A stretch of 64,000 nucleotides of DNA from Pseudonocardia alaniniphila. Its GTDB lineage: Bacteria > Actinomycetota > Actinomycetes > Mycobacteriales > Pseudonocardiaceae. Position 1 is the stretch's first letter, and each line of letters starts with the position of its first letter. The stretch covers positions 124,001 through 188,000 of the forward strand of contig NZ_JAKXMK010000007.1 in the NCBI RefSeq assembly GCF_022524485.1. The letters run 5' to 3'. This document shows positions 22,243-30,074 of this stretch, in pieces. The notes beneath the pieces were generated by a model, which did no database searches, was not told the origin of the DNA, and saw nothing but the letters and a program-made list of their open reading frames with translations. The position numbers and the translations under genes are program-made.

Positions 22243-22836
22243 TTACCGGCTGTCGGCTGAGCCGCCCTGCGGCCCGCCCGGCTGCCACAGCACGTCACCG
22301 TCCGGGTTGGCCGCTCTGCCGAGGATGAACAGCAGGTCGGAGAGCCGGTTGAGGTACTTCGCCGTGAGCGGGTTGGTGTGCTCGGCGTCGACCTCGAGCA
22401 GGGCCCAGACCGAGCGTTCGGCCCGCCGGGCGACCGTCCGGGCGACGTGCAGATACGCCGCACCCGGGGTGCCGCCCGGAAGGATGAACGAGTCGAGCTT
22501 CGGCAGCCCCTCGTTGAACTCGTCGCACCAGCCCTCCAGCCGGGCGATGTAGTCCTCGGTGATGCGCAGCGGAGGGTATTGCGGATTCTCGACGACCGGG
22601 GAGCACAGGTCGGCACCCACGTCGAACAGGTCGTTCTGTACCTGGCTCAGTGGAACCAGCAGCTCGTCGGTGAGCCCGCCGACCGTGACGGCGACGCCGA
22701 TCGCGGCGTTGCACTCGTCGGTGTCGGCATAGGCAGCGAGCCGCACGTCGGTCTTGCGCACACGGCTGAAGTCGCCGAGCGCGGTGGTGCCGTCGTCGCC
22801 GGTCTTCGTGTAGATCCTGGTCAGGTGCACCGCCAT
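22243..22836 (-). CDS. cobO: Cob(I)alamin adenosyltransferase, PduO type
   Basis: Adenosylates corrinoids with ATP to make adenosylcobalamin, cofactor for mutases such as the MeaA protein encoded at 27907 and for enzymes served by EutA. The 197-residue protein has the ATP-binding N-terminus RIYTKTGDDGTTALG (about 7-21), followed by ADTDECNAAIG (about 37-47), and the catalytic region ARTVARRAERSVWALLE and NRLSDLLFILGRAAN. It is of the PduO rather than the CobA/BtuR family; the symbol follows common mycobacterial use (Rv1314c). It is convergent with DUF2550. No cobalamin riboswitch is visible near it. Confidence 0.92.
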   Translation of the reverse strand: MAVHLTRIYTKTGDDGTTALGDFSRVRKTDVRLAAYADTDECNAAIGVAVTVGGLTDELLVPLSQVQNDLFDVGADLCSPVVENPQYPPLRITEDYIARLEGWCDEFNEGLPKLDSFILPGGTPGAAYLHVARTVARRAERSVWALLEVDAEHTNPLTAKYLNRLSDLLFILGRAANPDGDVLWQPGGPQGGSADSR

Positions 22837-22885
22837 GAACGCAGCTTAGTTCGCGCCGCCGCAGCGCCGTGCCGTCATGCGGCTG

Positions 22886-23626
22886 TCATGCGTTGGCCCC
22901 GGAGTCGACGAGCAGCGCCGCGCCGGTGATCGTGCGCCCGTCGTCGCCTGCCAGGTGGGCGACGGTGGCCGCGACGTCGTCGGGGGACTGGTACCGGCCG
23001 AGCGCGGTCTGCGCACGCTGGGCGTCGGCATGGGGTGAGTCGGCCGGGTTCATGTCGGTGTCGGTCGAGCCGGGGTGCACCAGGTTGACCGTTATCCCGC
23101 GGGGGCCGAGCTCACGGGCGAGCCCCCGGGTGAGGCCGGTGAGTGCCGATTTGGTCATCGCGTAGAGCGTGATGCCGGGACGGCCCACGAACTCGGCCAG
23201 GTTGCTGCCGATGTTGATGATCCGCCCACCCGGGCCGAGGTGCGGGGATGCCGCCTGCGCGGCGACGAAGGCGGCCCGGACGTGCACGGCGATGGCTCGG
23301 TCGAGCTCGTCGGCGTCGACCTTCTCGAACGGGCCGAAGGGAAAGACCCCCGCGTTGTTGACGAGCACGTCCAGGCGCCCGAGCTGTTCGACGGTCGCGT
23401 CGACGGCGCTCGTGACGGCTGTGGGGTCGGCGCTGTCCGCGTGGATCGCGACACCGCGCCGACCCAGGCCCTCGATCTCGCGCACCACCGCCGCGGCGCG
23501 CTCCGGCGAGCTCACGTAGGTGAGAGCGACGTCGGCGCCGTCGCGGGCCAGCCGCAGTGCGATCGCGGCACCGATACCGCGGCTGCCGCCGGTCACCAGC
23601 GCCACCCGGCCGCTGAGGTCGCTCAT
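22886..23626 (-). CDS. SDR-family oxidoreductase
   Basis: NAD(P)-dependent short-chain dehydrogenase of 246 residues. It has TGGSRGIGAAIA (cofactor binding, about 12-23), NNAG (about 84-87), the catalytic serine in IGSNLAEF and YxxxK in YAMTKSALTG. The closest type is 3-oxoacyl-ACP reductase-like; the substrate is unknown. ATG 23626 is preferred: GGAGACGAGG lies just before it. An ATG at 23638 is in frame but would place the site inside the gene. It is divergent from a TetR gene, and the gap carries a long inverted repeat. Confidence 0.9.
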   Translation of the reverse strand: MSDLSGRVALVTGGSRGIGAAIALRLARDGADVALTYVSSPERAAAVVREIEGLGRRGVAIHADSADPTAVTSAVDATVEQLGRLDVLVNNAGVFPFGPFEKVDADELDRAIAVHVRAAFVAAQAASPHLGPGGRIINIGSNLAEFVGRPGITLYAMTKSALTGLTRGLARELGPRGITVNLVHPGSTDTDMNPADSPHADAQRAQTALGRYQSPDDVAATVAHLAGDDGRTITGAALLVDSGANA

Positions 23627-23637
23627 CCTCGTCTCCA

Positions 23638-23715
23638 TTCTGTAGCGATTGATAAATAAGTCTGACGCGTGCGGGCGAGGGCGGTCAAGGGGTATTTTGA
23701 GGGATCGCTACAGAA
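23638..23715. promoter_or_regulatory. Pair of 12-bp inverted operator-like arms between SDR and TetR genes
   Basis: TTCTGTAGCGAT at 23638-23649 and its exact reverse complement ATCGCTACAGAA at 23704-23715 flank a 54-bp AT-richer centre. Each arm lies just upstream of one of the two divergent genes. This is typical of a TetR regulator controlling itself and its neighbour, with one binding site per promoter. Binding is inferred. Confidence 0.6.
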
Positions 23716-23724
23716 AGGGTGCCG

Positions 23725-24336
23725 ATGACGGAGCGAGGGCGTCCCCGCGGCTTCGACCGGGCCGAGGCGCTCCACCGCGCGATGGAGGTGTTCTGGGAGC
23801 ACGGCTACGACGGCACGTCCATCGGCGAGCTGACCGTTGCGATGGGGATCCGCCCGCCGAGCCTGTACGCGGCGTTCGGGAGCAAGGAGGCCCTGTTCCG
23901 CGAGGCCGTGGCGCTCTACGAGGAGCAGGAGGGCGATCCGACGCTCCGGGCGATGTGCGACGCGCCCACCGCTGCGGCCGGCGTCGAGGCACTCCTGCGG
24001 GCCAACGTGCTCGCCTACACCGACCCGGACAAGCCGACCGGCTGCATGATCGTGCTGGCCGCCACCACGTACACGCCCAGCACGGCAGGGATCCGCGACT
24101 TCCTCGCCGAGCAGCGCCGGGCGGCCACGGCGGCGGTGCGTGACCGGCTCGCCAAGGGCCAGGCCGACGGGGACGTGCCGCCCGGCGCGGACATCGACGC
24201 GTTGGCAGCGTATGTGAGCACCGTGCAGTTCGGGATGTCGCTGCAGGCGCGTGACGGCGCCACCCGCGAGGAGCTGTCCGCCGTGGTGAACCGGGCGATG
24301 GTCGCCGTCGAGCACCTGGTACGGCCGACCGCGTAG
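23725..24336 (+). CDS. TetR/AcrR-family transcriptional regulator
   Basis: A 203-residue regulator with an N-terminal helix-turn-helix (about 10-57, [21 protein letters not shown]) and a ligand domain containing [10 protein letters not shown]. It resembles the group that controls adjacent reductases. It is divergent from the SDR gene and probably represses both through the inverted repeat between them. ATG 23725 follows AAAGGG; GTG 23719 would add two residues. Confidence 0.9.
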   Translation: MTERGRPRGFDRAEALHRAMEVFWEHGYDGTSIGELTVAMGIRPPSLYAAFGSKEALFREAVALYEEQEGDPTLRAMCDAPTAAAGVEALLRANVLAYTDPDKPTGCMIVLAATTYTPSTAGIRDFLAEQRRAATAAVRDRLAKGQADGDVPPGADIDALAAYVSTVQFGMSLQARDGATREELSAVVNRAMVAVEHLVRPTA

Positions 24337-24353
24337 CGCTCGGGGCCACCGGA

Positions 24354-24359
24354 TAGCGT
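24354..24359 (+). promoter_or_regulatory. Possible -10 hexamer for murA
   Basis: TAGCGT in GGATAGCGT ends eight bases before the GTG start of murA; no ribosome-binding site lies between. It may serve a leaderless transcript. No convincing -35. Confidence 0.3.
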
Positions 24360-24367
24360 CGGCGTTC

Positions 24368-25636
24368 GTGGCAGAGCATTTCGCGGTCAACGGGGGCGCC
24401 CGGCTCGCCGGCGCCGTCGACGTGGTCGGAGCGAAGAACAGCGTGCTGAAGCTGATGGCGGCGGCGCTGTTGGCGGAGGGCACCACGACGCTCCGCAACT
24501 GTCCGGAGATCCTCGATGTCCCACTCATGGCCGACGTGCTGCGCAGCCTCGGCTGCACCGTCACCGTCAAGGGGGACACGGTCACCATCGACGTCCCGGC
24601 GGAGCCGGGCGCGCAGGCCGACTACCGGTCGGTGTCGAAGCTGCGGGCGTCGGTGTGCGTGCTCGGTCCGCTCGTCGCCCGGTGCCGCCGGGCGATCGTG
24701 CCGCTCCCGGGTGGTGACGCCATCGGCTCCCGCCCGCTCGACATGCATCAGGCCGGTCTGCGCAAGCTCGGCGCCACCACCGAGATCGAGCACGGGCGCG
24801 TGGTCGCCCAGGCCGACGAACTGCGCGGGGCGCAGATCTGGCTCGACTTCCCCAGCGTCGGCGCCACCGAGAACATCCTGATGGCCGCCGTGCTCGCCGA
24901 CGGCACCACGGTGATCGACAACGCGGCCCGCGAGCCGGAGATCGTCGACCTGTGCACGATGCTCCAGCAGATGGGCGCCAAGATCGACGGCGTCGGCACC
25001 TCCACGCTCAGCGTGCTCGGCGTCTCCGGTCTGCAGCCCGCCGAGCACCGCGTGATCGGCGACCGCATCGTCGGCGCCACCTGGGCGTTCGCCGCGGCGA
25101 TGACTCGCGGCGAGGTGACGGTGCGCGGCGTGGACCCCCACCACATCGACCTGGTGCTCGACAAGCTGCGCACCGCGGGCGCCGACACCGTGGTCGGCAC
25201 CGAGGAGTTCACCGTCCGGATGGACCAGCGCCCCACGGCCGTCGACTTCGTGACGCTGCCCTTTCCGGGGTTCGCCACCGACCTCCAGCCGATGGCGATC
25301 GCGCTGTCCGCTGTCGCCGAGGGCACCTCGATGATCACGGAGAACGTGTTCGAGGCCCGGTTCCGGTTCGTCGACGAGATGGTGCGGCTCGGCGCGGACG
25401 CACGCACCGACGGCCACCACGCCGTGGTGCGGGGCGTCGACCGGCTCTCGAGCGCGCCCGTGTGGGCCAGCGACATCCGGGCCGGAGCGGGGCTCGTGCT
25501 CGCCGCGCTGTGTGCCGACGGGCAGACCGAGGTGTGGGACGTCGAGCACATCGACCGCGGTTACCCGCGGTTCGTCGAGAACCTGCGTGGACTCGGTGCC
25601 GACATCCAGCGCGTCGAGGGCGAACCGAACCGGTAG
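24368..25636 (+). CDS. murA: UDP-GlcNAc 1-carboxyvinyltransferase with Asp at the fosfomycin-target position
   Basis: Transfers enolpyruvate from PEP to UDP-GlcNAc, the first committed step of peptidoglycan synthesis. The 422-residue protein has the family motifs [18 protein letters not shown] (about 21-38) and [11 protein letters not shown]. The mobile loop reads [13 protein letters not shown], so the catalytic Cys of E. coli (C115) is Asp117 here. The same change in M. tuberculosis gives natural fosfomycin resistance. Start GTG 24368. Gene order cobO-murA is conserved in actinobacteria, but here an SDR and a TetR gene are inserted between them, and no rRNA operon follows. Confidence 0.97.
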   Translation: MAEHFAVNGGARLAGAVDVVGAKNSVLKLMAAALLAEGTTTLRNCPEILDVPLMADVLRSLGCTVTVKGDTVTIDVPAEPGAQADYRSVSKLRASVCVLGPLVARCRRAIVPLPGGDAIGSRPLDMHQAGLRKLGATTEIEHGRVVAQADELRGAQIWLDFPSVGATENILMAAVLADGTTVIDNAAREPEIVDLCTMLQQMGAKIDGVGTSTLSVLGVSGLQPAEHRVIGDRIVGATWAFAAAMTRGEVTVRGVDPHHIDLVLDKLRTAGADTVVGTEEFTVRMDQRPTAVDFVTLPFPGFATDLQPMAIALSAVAEGTSMITENVFEARFRFVDEMVRLGADARTDGHHAVVRGVDRLSSAPVWASDIRAGAGLVLAALCADGQTEVWDVEHIDRGYPRFVENLRGLGADIQRVEGEPNR

Positions 25637-25648
25637 CCACCCAGGGTC

Positions 25649-25676
25649 GAACCGGGGGTCATCCCCACCCCGGTTC
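25649..25676 (+). terminator. Hairpin after murA
   Basis: GAACCGGGG (25649-25657) pairs perfectly with CCCCGGTTC (25668-25676) around a 10-nt loop, 12 bases past the murA stop. No U-tract is present. Confidence 0.5.
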
Positions 25677-25723
25677 AGGGCGCTGCCCGGATGGGTCGGG
25701 CGGGCCTGTCGCACCAGGCTGTG

Positions 25724-26404
25724 ATGGTGATCAGCGACTGGCTCGGTTCCTTCTTCGCAATGATCGACGCACTGCCCGCGTGGCAGCTCTACGGCGTCGT
25801 CGGCCTGATGCTCGTGATGGAGACGTCGGTGCTGATCGGGCTCGTCACGCCAGGGGAGGTGGTCCTGCTCGCGGCGGCCACCACGGTAGGCAGTGCCGGT
25901 GAGTACGTGGCGCTGGCCGGCGTCGCGGCGGCCGCGAGCATGGTCGGGCAGGGCGGCGGCTACCTGCTCGGCAGGCAGTTCGGTCCGCGGATCAGGCTGA
26001 GCCGGCCCGGCCAATGGATCGGGGAGCACAACTGGGTGCGCGCCGAGGCGGTGTTGCGGGGCGGCACCGGGCGCGCGATCGCCGGCTCACGGTTCCTCGC
26101 GGTGGCGCACTCGCTGGTGCCCGTGCTGGCCGGGACGCTGCGCATGCCCGTGCGCCGGTTCGCGCTCTACACGGCGCTCGGAGCCGTGTTGTGGGGCGTG
26201 GTCTACGTCGGGCTGGGCAGCGCGGCCTCGGCGGCGCTGCGACACGCGGCCCACCTCGTCGGGCCGACCGTGACGGGGGTGGCGGTCGCCGCGGTGCTCG
26301 CCGTGCTGGTCGTCCGGGCGGTGCGCAAGCGGCGCGCGGAGTCCGCCGCCCGCGCGTCGCTGCTCCAGGGAACGGGAGAGCAGCCGGTGACCCGCGTGCG
26401 ATAG
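25724..26404 (+). CDS. DedA-family membrane protein
   Basis: A 226-residue protein of the DedA/SNARE-associated (VTT) family. Members are proton-linked membrane proteins, some of which flip undecaprenyl phosphate or phospholipids. The family pattern is visible as LIGLVTPGEVVLLAA, then GYLLGRQFGPR, and the conserved GSRFLAVAHSLVPVLAG re-entrant segment. At least four membrane helices follow, ending in a basic tail VRKRRAE. I take ATG 25724; ATG 25691 would add 11 residues without membrane or motif content. Confidence 0.85.
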   Translation: MVISDWLGSFFAMIDALPAWQLYGVVGLMLVMETSVLIGLVTPGEVVLLAAATTVGSAGEYVALAGVAAAASMVGQGGGYLLGRQFGPRIRLSRPGQWIGEHNWVRAEAVLRGGTGRAIAGSRFLAVAHSLVPVLAGTLRMPVRRFALYTALGAVLWGVVYVGLGSAASAALRHAAHLVGPTVTGVAVAAVLAVLVVRAVRKRRAESAARASLLQGTGEQPVTRVR

Positions 26405-26514
26405 CGGGCCGTGTAACGCAGGTGGGTCACGACGGCGGCGCGGATGGAGTAGTAGCCGCTGCGCCGAGACCGCTTCCGTGCGACGGTGCGCCCGTCCAAC
26501 GGAGAGGATCAACC

Positions 26515-27336
26515 ATGACGAGCGCCGCCGAGTCGACGAGCCGATCCGCCCGCCAGGCCGCGAACAACCGGGCCGTGAAGATCGGCGCGCGGCTGGGCAT
26601 CGGCGCGTACGGCGTCACCCACGTCCTGATCGCGGTGCTGGCCCTGCAGGTGGCGTTCGGCAACAGAGGGGAACGGGCCGACCAGGCCGGCGCGTTCCAG
26701 GACCTCGCGCAGCAGCCGTTCGGTCGGGTGCTGCTGTGGGTGGTGGTCATCGGATTCGTCGCCGTGGTGCTGTGGCGGCTCGAACAGGCGATCTGGGGCT
26801 TCGCATACGAGTCCGACCGTACGAAGAAGCTCCGCAATCGCGTGACGAGCGCCGCCAATGCGGTGGTCTTCGCGGTACTGGCGGCGCTGGCCGCGACGAC
26901 GGCAGCGGGAAGCGGCGGCGGTGGCGGTGGCGGACAGGGGCCTACCGCGGGGGTGCTCGGGCTGCCCGGCGGGCAGCTCATCGTCGGCGCGGTCGGGATC
27001 GGGATCGTCGTGGTGGGCGCGGTCAAGATCGTCGAGGGAGGCCAGAAGAAGTTCCTCGAGGACATGAGCCTGCCGGCGAGCACTGCCCAACGTGCGACGG
27101 TGGAACGCACCGGGCAGGTCGGCTCGGTCGCCAAGGGAATCACGATCGCGCTCATCGGGGTGCTGGTAGTGGTCGCGGCGGTCCGGTTCCGGCCCGAGGA
27201 GGCATCCGGGCTGGACGTCGCACTCAAGACGCTGGCCGCTCAGCCGTTCGGGCCCTATCTGTTGGCCGTGATCGCAATCGGGCTCGCCGCCTACGGTGTC
27301 TTCTGCTTCTTCGACGCGCGTTACCACCGCGTCTGA
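26515..27336 (+). CDS. DUF1206 membrane protein
   Basis: A 273-residue integral membrane protein with about six helices arranged as three internal pairs. Repeats such as IGAYGVTHVLIAVLALQ, VAKGITIALIGVLVVVA and IAIGLAAYGVFCFFDARY mark the DUF1206 family. A QPFGRVLLWVVVIGF segment and a related QPFGPYLLAVIAIG segment support internal duplication. The function is unknown. Start ATG 26515 is preceded by GGAGAGG. The frame is open far upstream, but that part overlaps dedA and is not coding. Confidence 0.82.
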   Translation: MTSAAESTSRSARQAANNRAVKIGARLGIGAYGVTHVLIAVLALQVAFGNRGERADQAGAFQDLAQQPFGRVLLWVVVIGFVAVVLWRLEQAIWGFAYESDRTKKLRNRVTSAANAVVFAVLAALAATTAAGSGGGGGGGQGPTAGVLGLPGGQLIVGAVGIGIVVVGAVKIVEGGQKKFLEDMSLPASTAQRATVERTGQVGSVAKGITIALIGVLVVVAAVRFRPEEASGLDVALKTLAAQPFGPYLLAVIAIGLAAYGVFCFFDARYHRV

Positions 27337-27344
27337 ACCGGAAT

Positions 27345-27406
27345 GATCGCTGCGAGATCAGCAGATTCGCCCTCACGAGGGCGGAAACCCGGATCTCGCA
27401 ACGATC
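27345..27406. terminator. Nested hairpin between convergent genes
   Basis: GATCGCTGCGAGATC (27345-27359) and GATCTCGCAACGATC (27392-27406) pair at 14 of 15 positions. Inside the loop CGCCCTC (27368-27374) pairs with GAGGGCG (27377-27383). The structure lies between the DUF1206 gene and the convergent small membrane-protein gene, so it probably acts as a two-way terminator. Confidence 0.55.
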
Positions 27407-27415
27407 TCACCGGGG

Positions 27416-27751
27416 TCAGTCCAGCGCGCCCCGGCTCAGCACGACGCGCGCATTCACCGCGTCGGAGTGAAACACCAGCAGCCGGTAGCTCCCGCCCGTC
27501 CGGCCGATGGTGGCGCGGATGCCTGCGCCGTCGAGGCGGGACCGGAGCACCTGGGCGGCCGACTCCGTGGGGACGCGGGAGACCTCCTCGAGCAGCCCGT
27601 CGCCGGTGGGGTCGTCGGGGTCGGGGATGTGCGGGGCCGGCTGGTTGCGTCCCGTGCCGAACGTCCAGCGGAGAGCGAGAAGGAGCACGATCATCATCAC
27701 CAGGGCGCCGACGAGGGCGACGACCGGTGCACCGTCGAGCATGCCGGACAT
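27416..27751 (-). CDS. Small membrane protein, hypothetical
   Basis: A 111-residue protein with one N-terminal membrane helix (about 9-29), a Pro/Asp-rich linker and a C-terminal soluble domain of about 60 residues (VPTESAAQVLRSRLDGAG to the end). The latter is reminiscent of DUF2007-type signal-transducing domains, judged only by eye. It is convergent with DUF1206 and divergent from the mutase gene. I do not assign a function. Confidence 0.65.
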   Translation of the reverse strand: MSGMLDGAPVVALVGALVMMIVLLLALRWTFGTGRNQPAPHIPDPDDPTGDGLLEEVSRVPTESAAQVLRSRLDGAGIRATIGRTGGSYRLLVFHSDAVNARVVLSRGALD

Positions 27752-27906
27752 TGTGCGCCTCTGACGCCGCGAGCGCGCCCTCGCAGAGCTGGATCGATAC
27801 GACCCGACTATCAGGTGTGATGCCGCTCCGTCCAGCCCGCTTGAAAAGCTACGCGCCAGTAGGCTGAGTGGGTCCGCAGGCCGGATCCACGACGCGGAGG
27901 TGTCCG

Positions 27907-29904
27907 GTGCCTTACCCGACCGACCGTGAGCGCGACCGTCCCTGGGTGATCAGGACCTACGCGGGCCACTCCTCCGCCGAGCGGTCCAACGAGCTCTACC
28001 GGCGCAACCTGGCCAAGGGCCAGACGGGCCTGTCGGTGGCGTTCGACCTGCCGACGCAGACCGGCTACGACCCCGACGACGAGCTGGCCAGGGGCGAGGT
28101 CGGCAAGGTGGGCGTGCCGGTGAGCCACATCGGGGACATGCGCGCGCTGTTCCGCGACATCCCGATGGGCGAGGCCAACACCTCGATGACGATCAACGCG
28201 CCTGCCATGTGGCTGCTCGCGCTCTACGTGGCCGTGGCCGAGGAGCACGGGGCCGACCGCGGGACCCTGGCGGGCACCACGCAGAACGACATCGTCAAGG
28301 AGTACCTCTCGCGCGGGACGTACGTGTTCCCGCCCGCGCCGAGCCTGCGCCTGATCACCGACATGATCGCCTGGTCGGTCGCCAACATCCCGAAGTGGAA
28401 CCCGATCAACATCTGCAGCTACCACCTGCAGGAGGCCGGGGCTACCCCGCCCCAGGAGCTCGCCTACGCGCTCTCCACGGCGATCGCGGTGCTCGACGCC
28501 GTGCGCGACTCCGGCCAGGTTCCGCAGGAGAAGTTCGGCAACGTGGTCGCACGCATCTCCTTCTTCGTCAACGCGGGCCTGCGGTTCGTCGAGGAGATGT
28601 GCAAGATGCGGGCGCTCGCCCAGCTCTGGGACGAGATCACGCAGGAGCGCTACGGCGTGCAGGATCCCAAGCAGCGGCGTCTGCGCTACGGCGTGCAGGT
28701 CAACTCGCTGGGGCTCACCGAGGCCCAGCCGGAGAACAACGTCCAGCGGATCGTGCTGGAGATGCTCGCCGTCACCCTGTCCCGCGGGGCCCGGGCGCGC
28801 GCGATCCAGCTCCCGGCCTGGAACGAGGCGCTGGGGCTGCCCCGGCCGTGGGACCAGCAGTGGGCGCTGCGCATGCAGCAGGTGCTGGCCTACGAGACCG
28901 ACCTGCTGGAGTACGAGGACCTCTTCGACGGCAGCCGCGTGGTCGAGGCGAAGGTCGCCGAGCTCGTCGAGGGCGCTCGTGCCGAGATCGAGCGCGTGCA
29001 GGAGATGGGCGGGGCCGTCGCCGCCGTGGAGTCCGGCTACATGAAGGGCCGGCTGGTGAGCTCGCTGGCCGAGCGACGGCGTCGGATGGAGTCGGGCGAG
29101 GACGTCGTCGTCGGTGTGAACCGGTTCGACACCACCGAGCCCAGCCCGCTGCAGGCGGCCGGTGCCGCCGCGATCGAGACGGTCGACCCGGCCACGGAGG
29201 CCGCGGCCGTCGAGGCGATCCGGGCCTGGCGGGCCGGCCGCGACGCCGGTGCCGTCGAGAGCGCGCTGGCCGTCCTGCGGGATGCGGCCAAGACCGACAC
29301 CAACCTGATGGACGTCTCGATCGCCTGTGCCAAGGCGGGGGTGACCACGGGGGAATGGGCAGGCGTCCTGCGTGAGGTGTTCGGTGAGTTCCGGGCTCCC
29401 ACCGGGGTGTCGGGCGCGATGGCGGGCGGTGAGGCGTCCGCCGAGATCGCCGCCGTGCGCGAGCGCGTGCTGGCGGCGGGGGAGGCGATCGGCTCCCGGT
29501 TGCGGATGCTCGTGGGCAAGCCCGGGCTCGACGGCCATTCCAACGGCGCCGAACAGGTGGCCGTGCGTGCGCGCGACGTCGGCTTCGAGGTGATCTACCA
29601 GGGCATCCGGCTCACGCCCGCACAGATCGTGGCGGCCGCCGTGCAGGAGGACGTGCACGTCGTCGGGCTGTCGGTGCTGTCCGGCTCGCACCGGGAGGTG
29701 GTGCCGGCGGTGGTCGAGGGGCTGCGCGCGGCAGGTGCCGACGACGTGCCGGTGGTGGTCGGCGGCATCATCCCGCCCGAGGACGCGGCCGTGCTGCGGG
29801 AGCGCGGGGTCGCCGCGGTGTTCACGCCCAAGGATTTCCGGCTCACGGAGATGATGGACGAGATCGTGACACTGATTCGGAACGTTCATCAGCTGCCCGA
29901 GTGA
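27907..29904 (+). CDS. meaA: MeaA-family B12-dependent acyl-CoA mutase (ethylmalonyl-CoA mutase type)
   Basis: Adenosylcobalamin enzyme rearranging a branched acyl-CoA; MeaA/Ecm makes methylsuccinyl-CoA from ethylmalonyl-CoA. The 665-residue chain has an N-terminal mutase barrel (about 1-500, with SVAFDLPTQTGYDPD and AGTTQNDIVKEYLSRGTY). A C-terminal B12-binding domain (about 525-655) has the DxHxxG motif in LDGHSNG. Its length and single-chain form fit MeaA better than two-subunit methylmalonyl-CoA mutase. Start GTG 27907 has GGAGG six bases upstream; earlier in-frame starts are not needed. No crotonyl-CoA carboxylase/reductase gene is near, so the pathway cannot be confirmed here. A B12 adenosyltransferase lies 5 kb upstream. 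Confidence 0.88.
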   Translation: MPYPTDRERDRPWVIRTYAGHSSAERSNELYRRNLAKGQTGLSVAFDLPTQTGYDPDDELARGEVGKVGVPVSHIGDMRALFRDIPMGEANTSMTINAPAMWLLALYVAVAEEHGADRGTLAGTTQNDIVKEYLSRGTYVFPPAPSLRLITDMIAWSVANIPKWNPINICSYHLQEAGATPPQELAYALSTAIAVLDAVRDSGQVPQEKFGNVVARISFFVNAGLRFVEEMCKMRALAQLWDEITQERYGVQDPKQRRLRYGVQVNSLGLTEAQPENNVQRIVLEMLAVTLSRGARARAIQLPAWNEALGLPRPWDQQWALRMQQVLAYETDLLEYEDLFDGSRVVEAKVAELVEGARAEIERVQEMGGAVAAVESGYMKGRLVSSLAERRRRMESGEDVVVGVNRFDTTEPSPLQAAGAAAIETVDPATEAAAVEAIRAWRAGRDAGAVESALAVLRDAAKTDTNLMDVSIACAKAGVTTGEWAGVLREVFGEFRAPTGVSGAMAGGEASAEIAAVRERVLAAGEAIGSRLRMLVGKPGLDGHSNGAEQVAVRARDVGFEVIYQGIRLTPAQIVAAAVQEDVHVVGLSVLSGSHREVVPAVVEGLRAAGADDVPVVVGGIIPPEDAAVLRERGVAAVFTPKDFRLTEMMDEIVTLIRNVHQLPE

Positions 29905-29920
29905 CACCTTTATCTGCGAA

Positions 29921-29950
29921 TTGTCCGATTTGCCCCGACTGGCTTACTAA
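29921..29950 (+). promoter_or_regulatory. Promoter-like pair upstream of peptide ABC operon
   Basis: TTGTCC (29921-29926), 18-bp spacer, TACTAA (29945-29950). The whole gap 29905-30056 is unusually AT-rich for this genome (for instance TTACTAAATCGTTACC), which fits a regulated promoter region for the transporter genes. Confidence 0.45.
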
Positions 29951-30074
29951 ATCGTTACCGAACGAAGCGTTAATCGGTTGCTGATCACCCGATAGTGTGC
30001 ATCAACCCGGGTGCCCGACCCCGAATCGGAGCGCCCGGAGCAGCAACGTGAGGTGGATGCATGCCGGTGCGCCG

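Noticed and set aside
25637..25723. Expected rRNA operon after murA
   Set aside because: In Mycobacterium an rRNA operon follows murA. Only a hairpin and dedA are found here.
23708..26029. A long minus-strand open frame across TetR, murA and dedA
   Set aside because: The plus strand has the recognisable proteins. The minus frame has no motifs and is rich in Arg, His and Pro as expected for a shadow.
26014..26514. Upstream extension of the DUF1206 gene
   Set aside because: The frame is open but overlaps dedA and shows an Arg/Gly-rich composition. ATG 26515 has a good ribosome-binding site.
27752..27906. Cobalamin riboswitch before the B12-dependent mutase
   Set aside because: No B12-box-like sequence or suitable fold is visible here, before cobO or in the bicupin leader. 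A covariance search was not possible.
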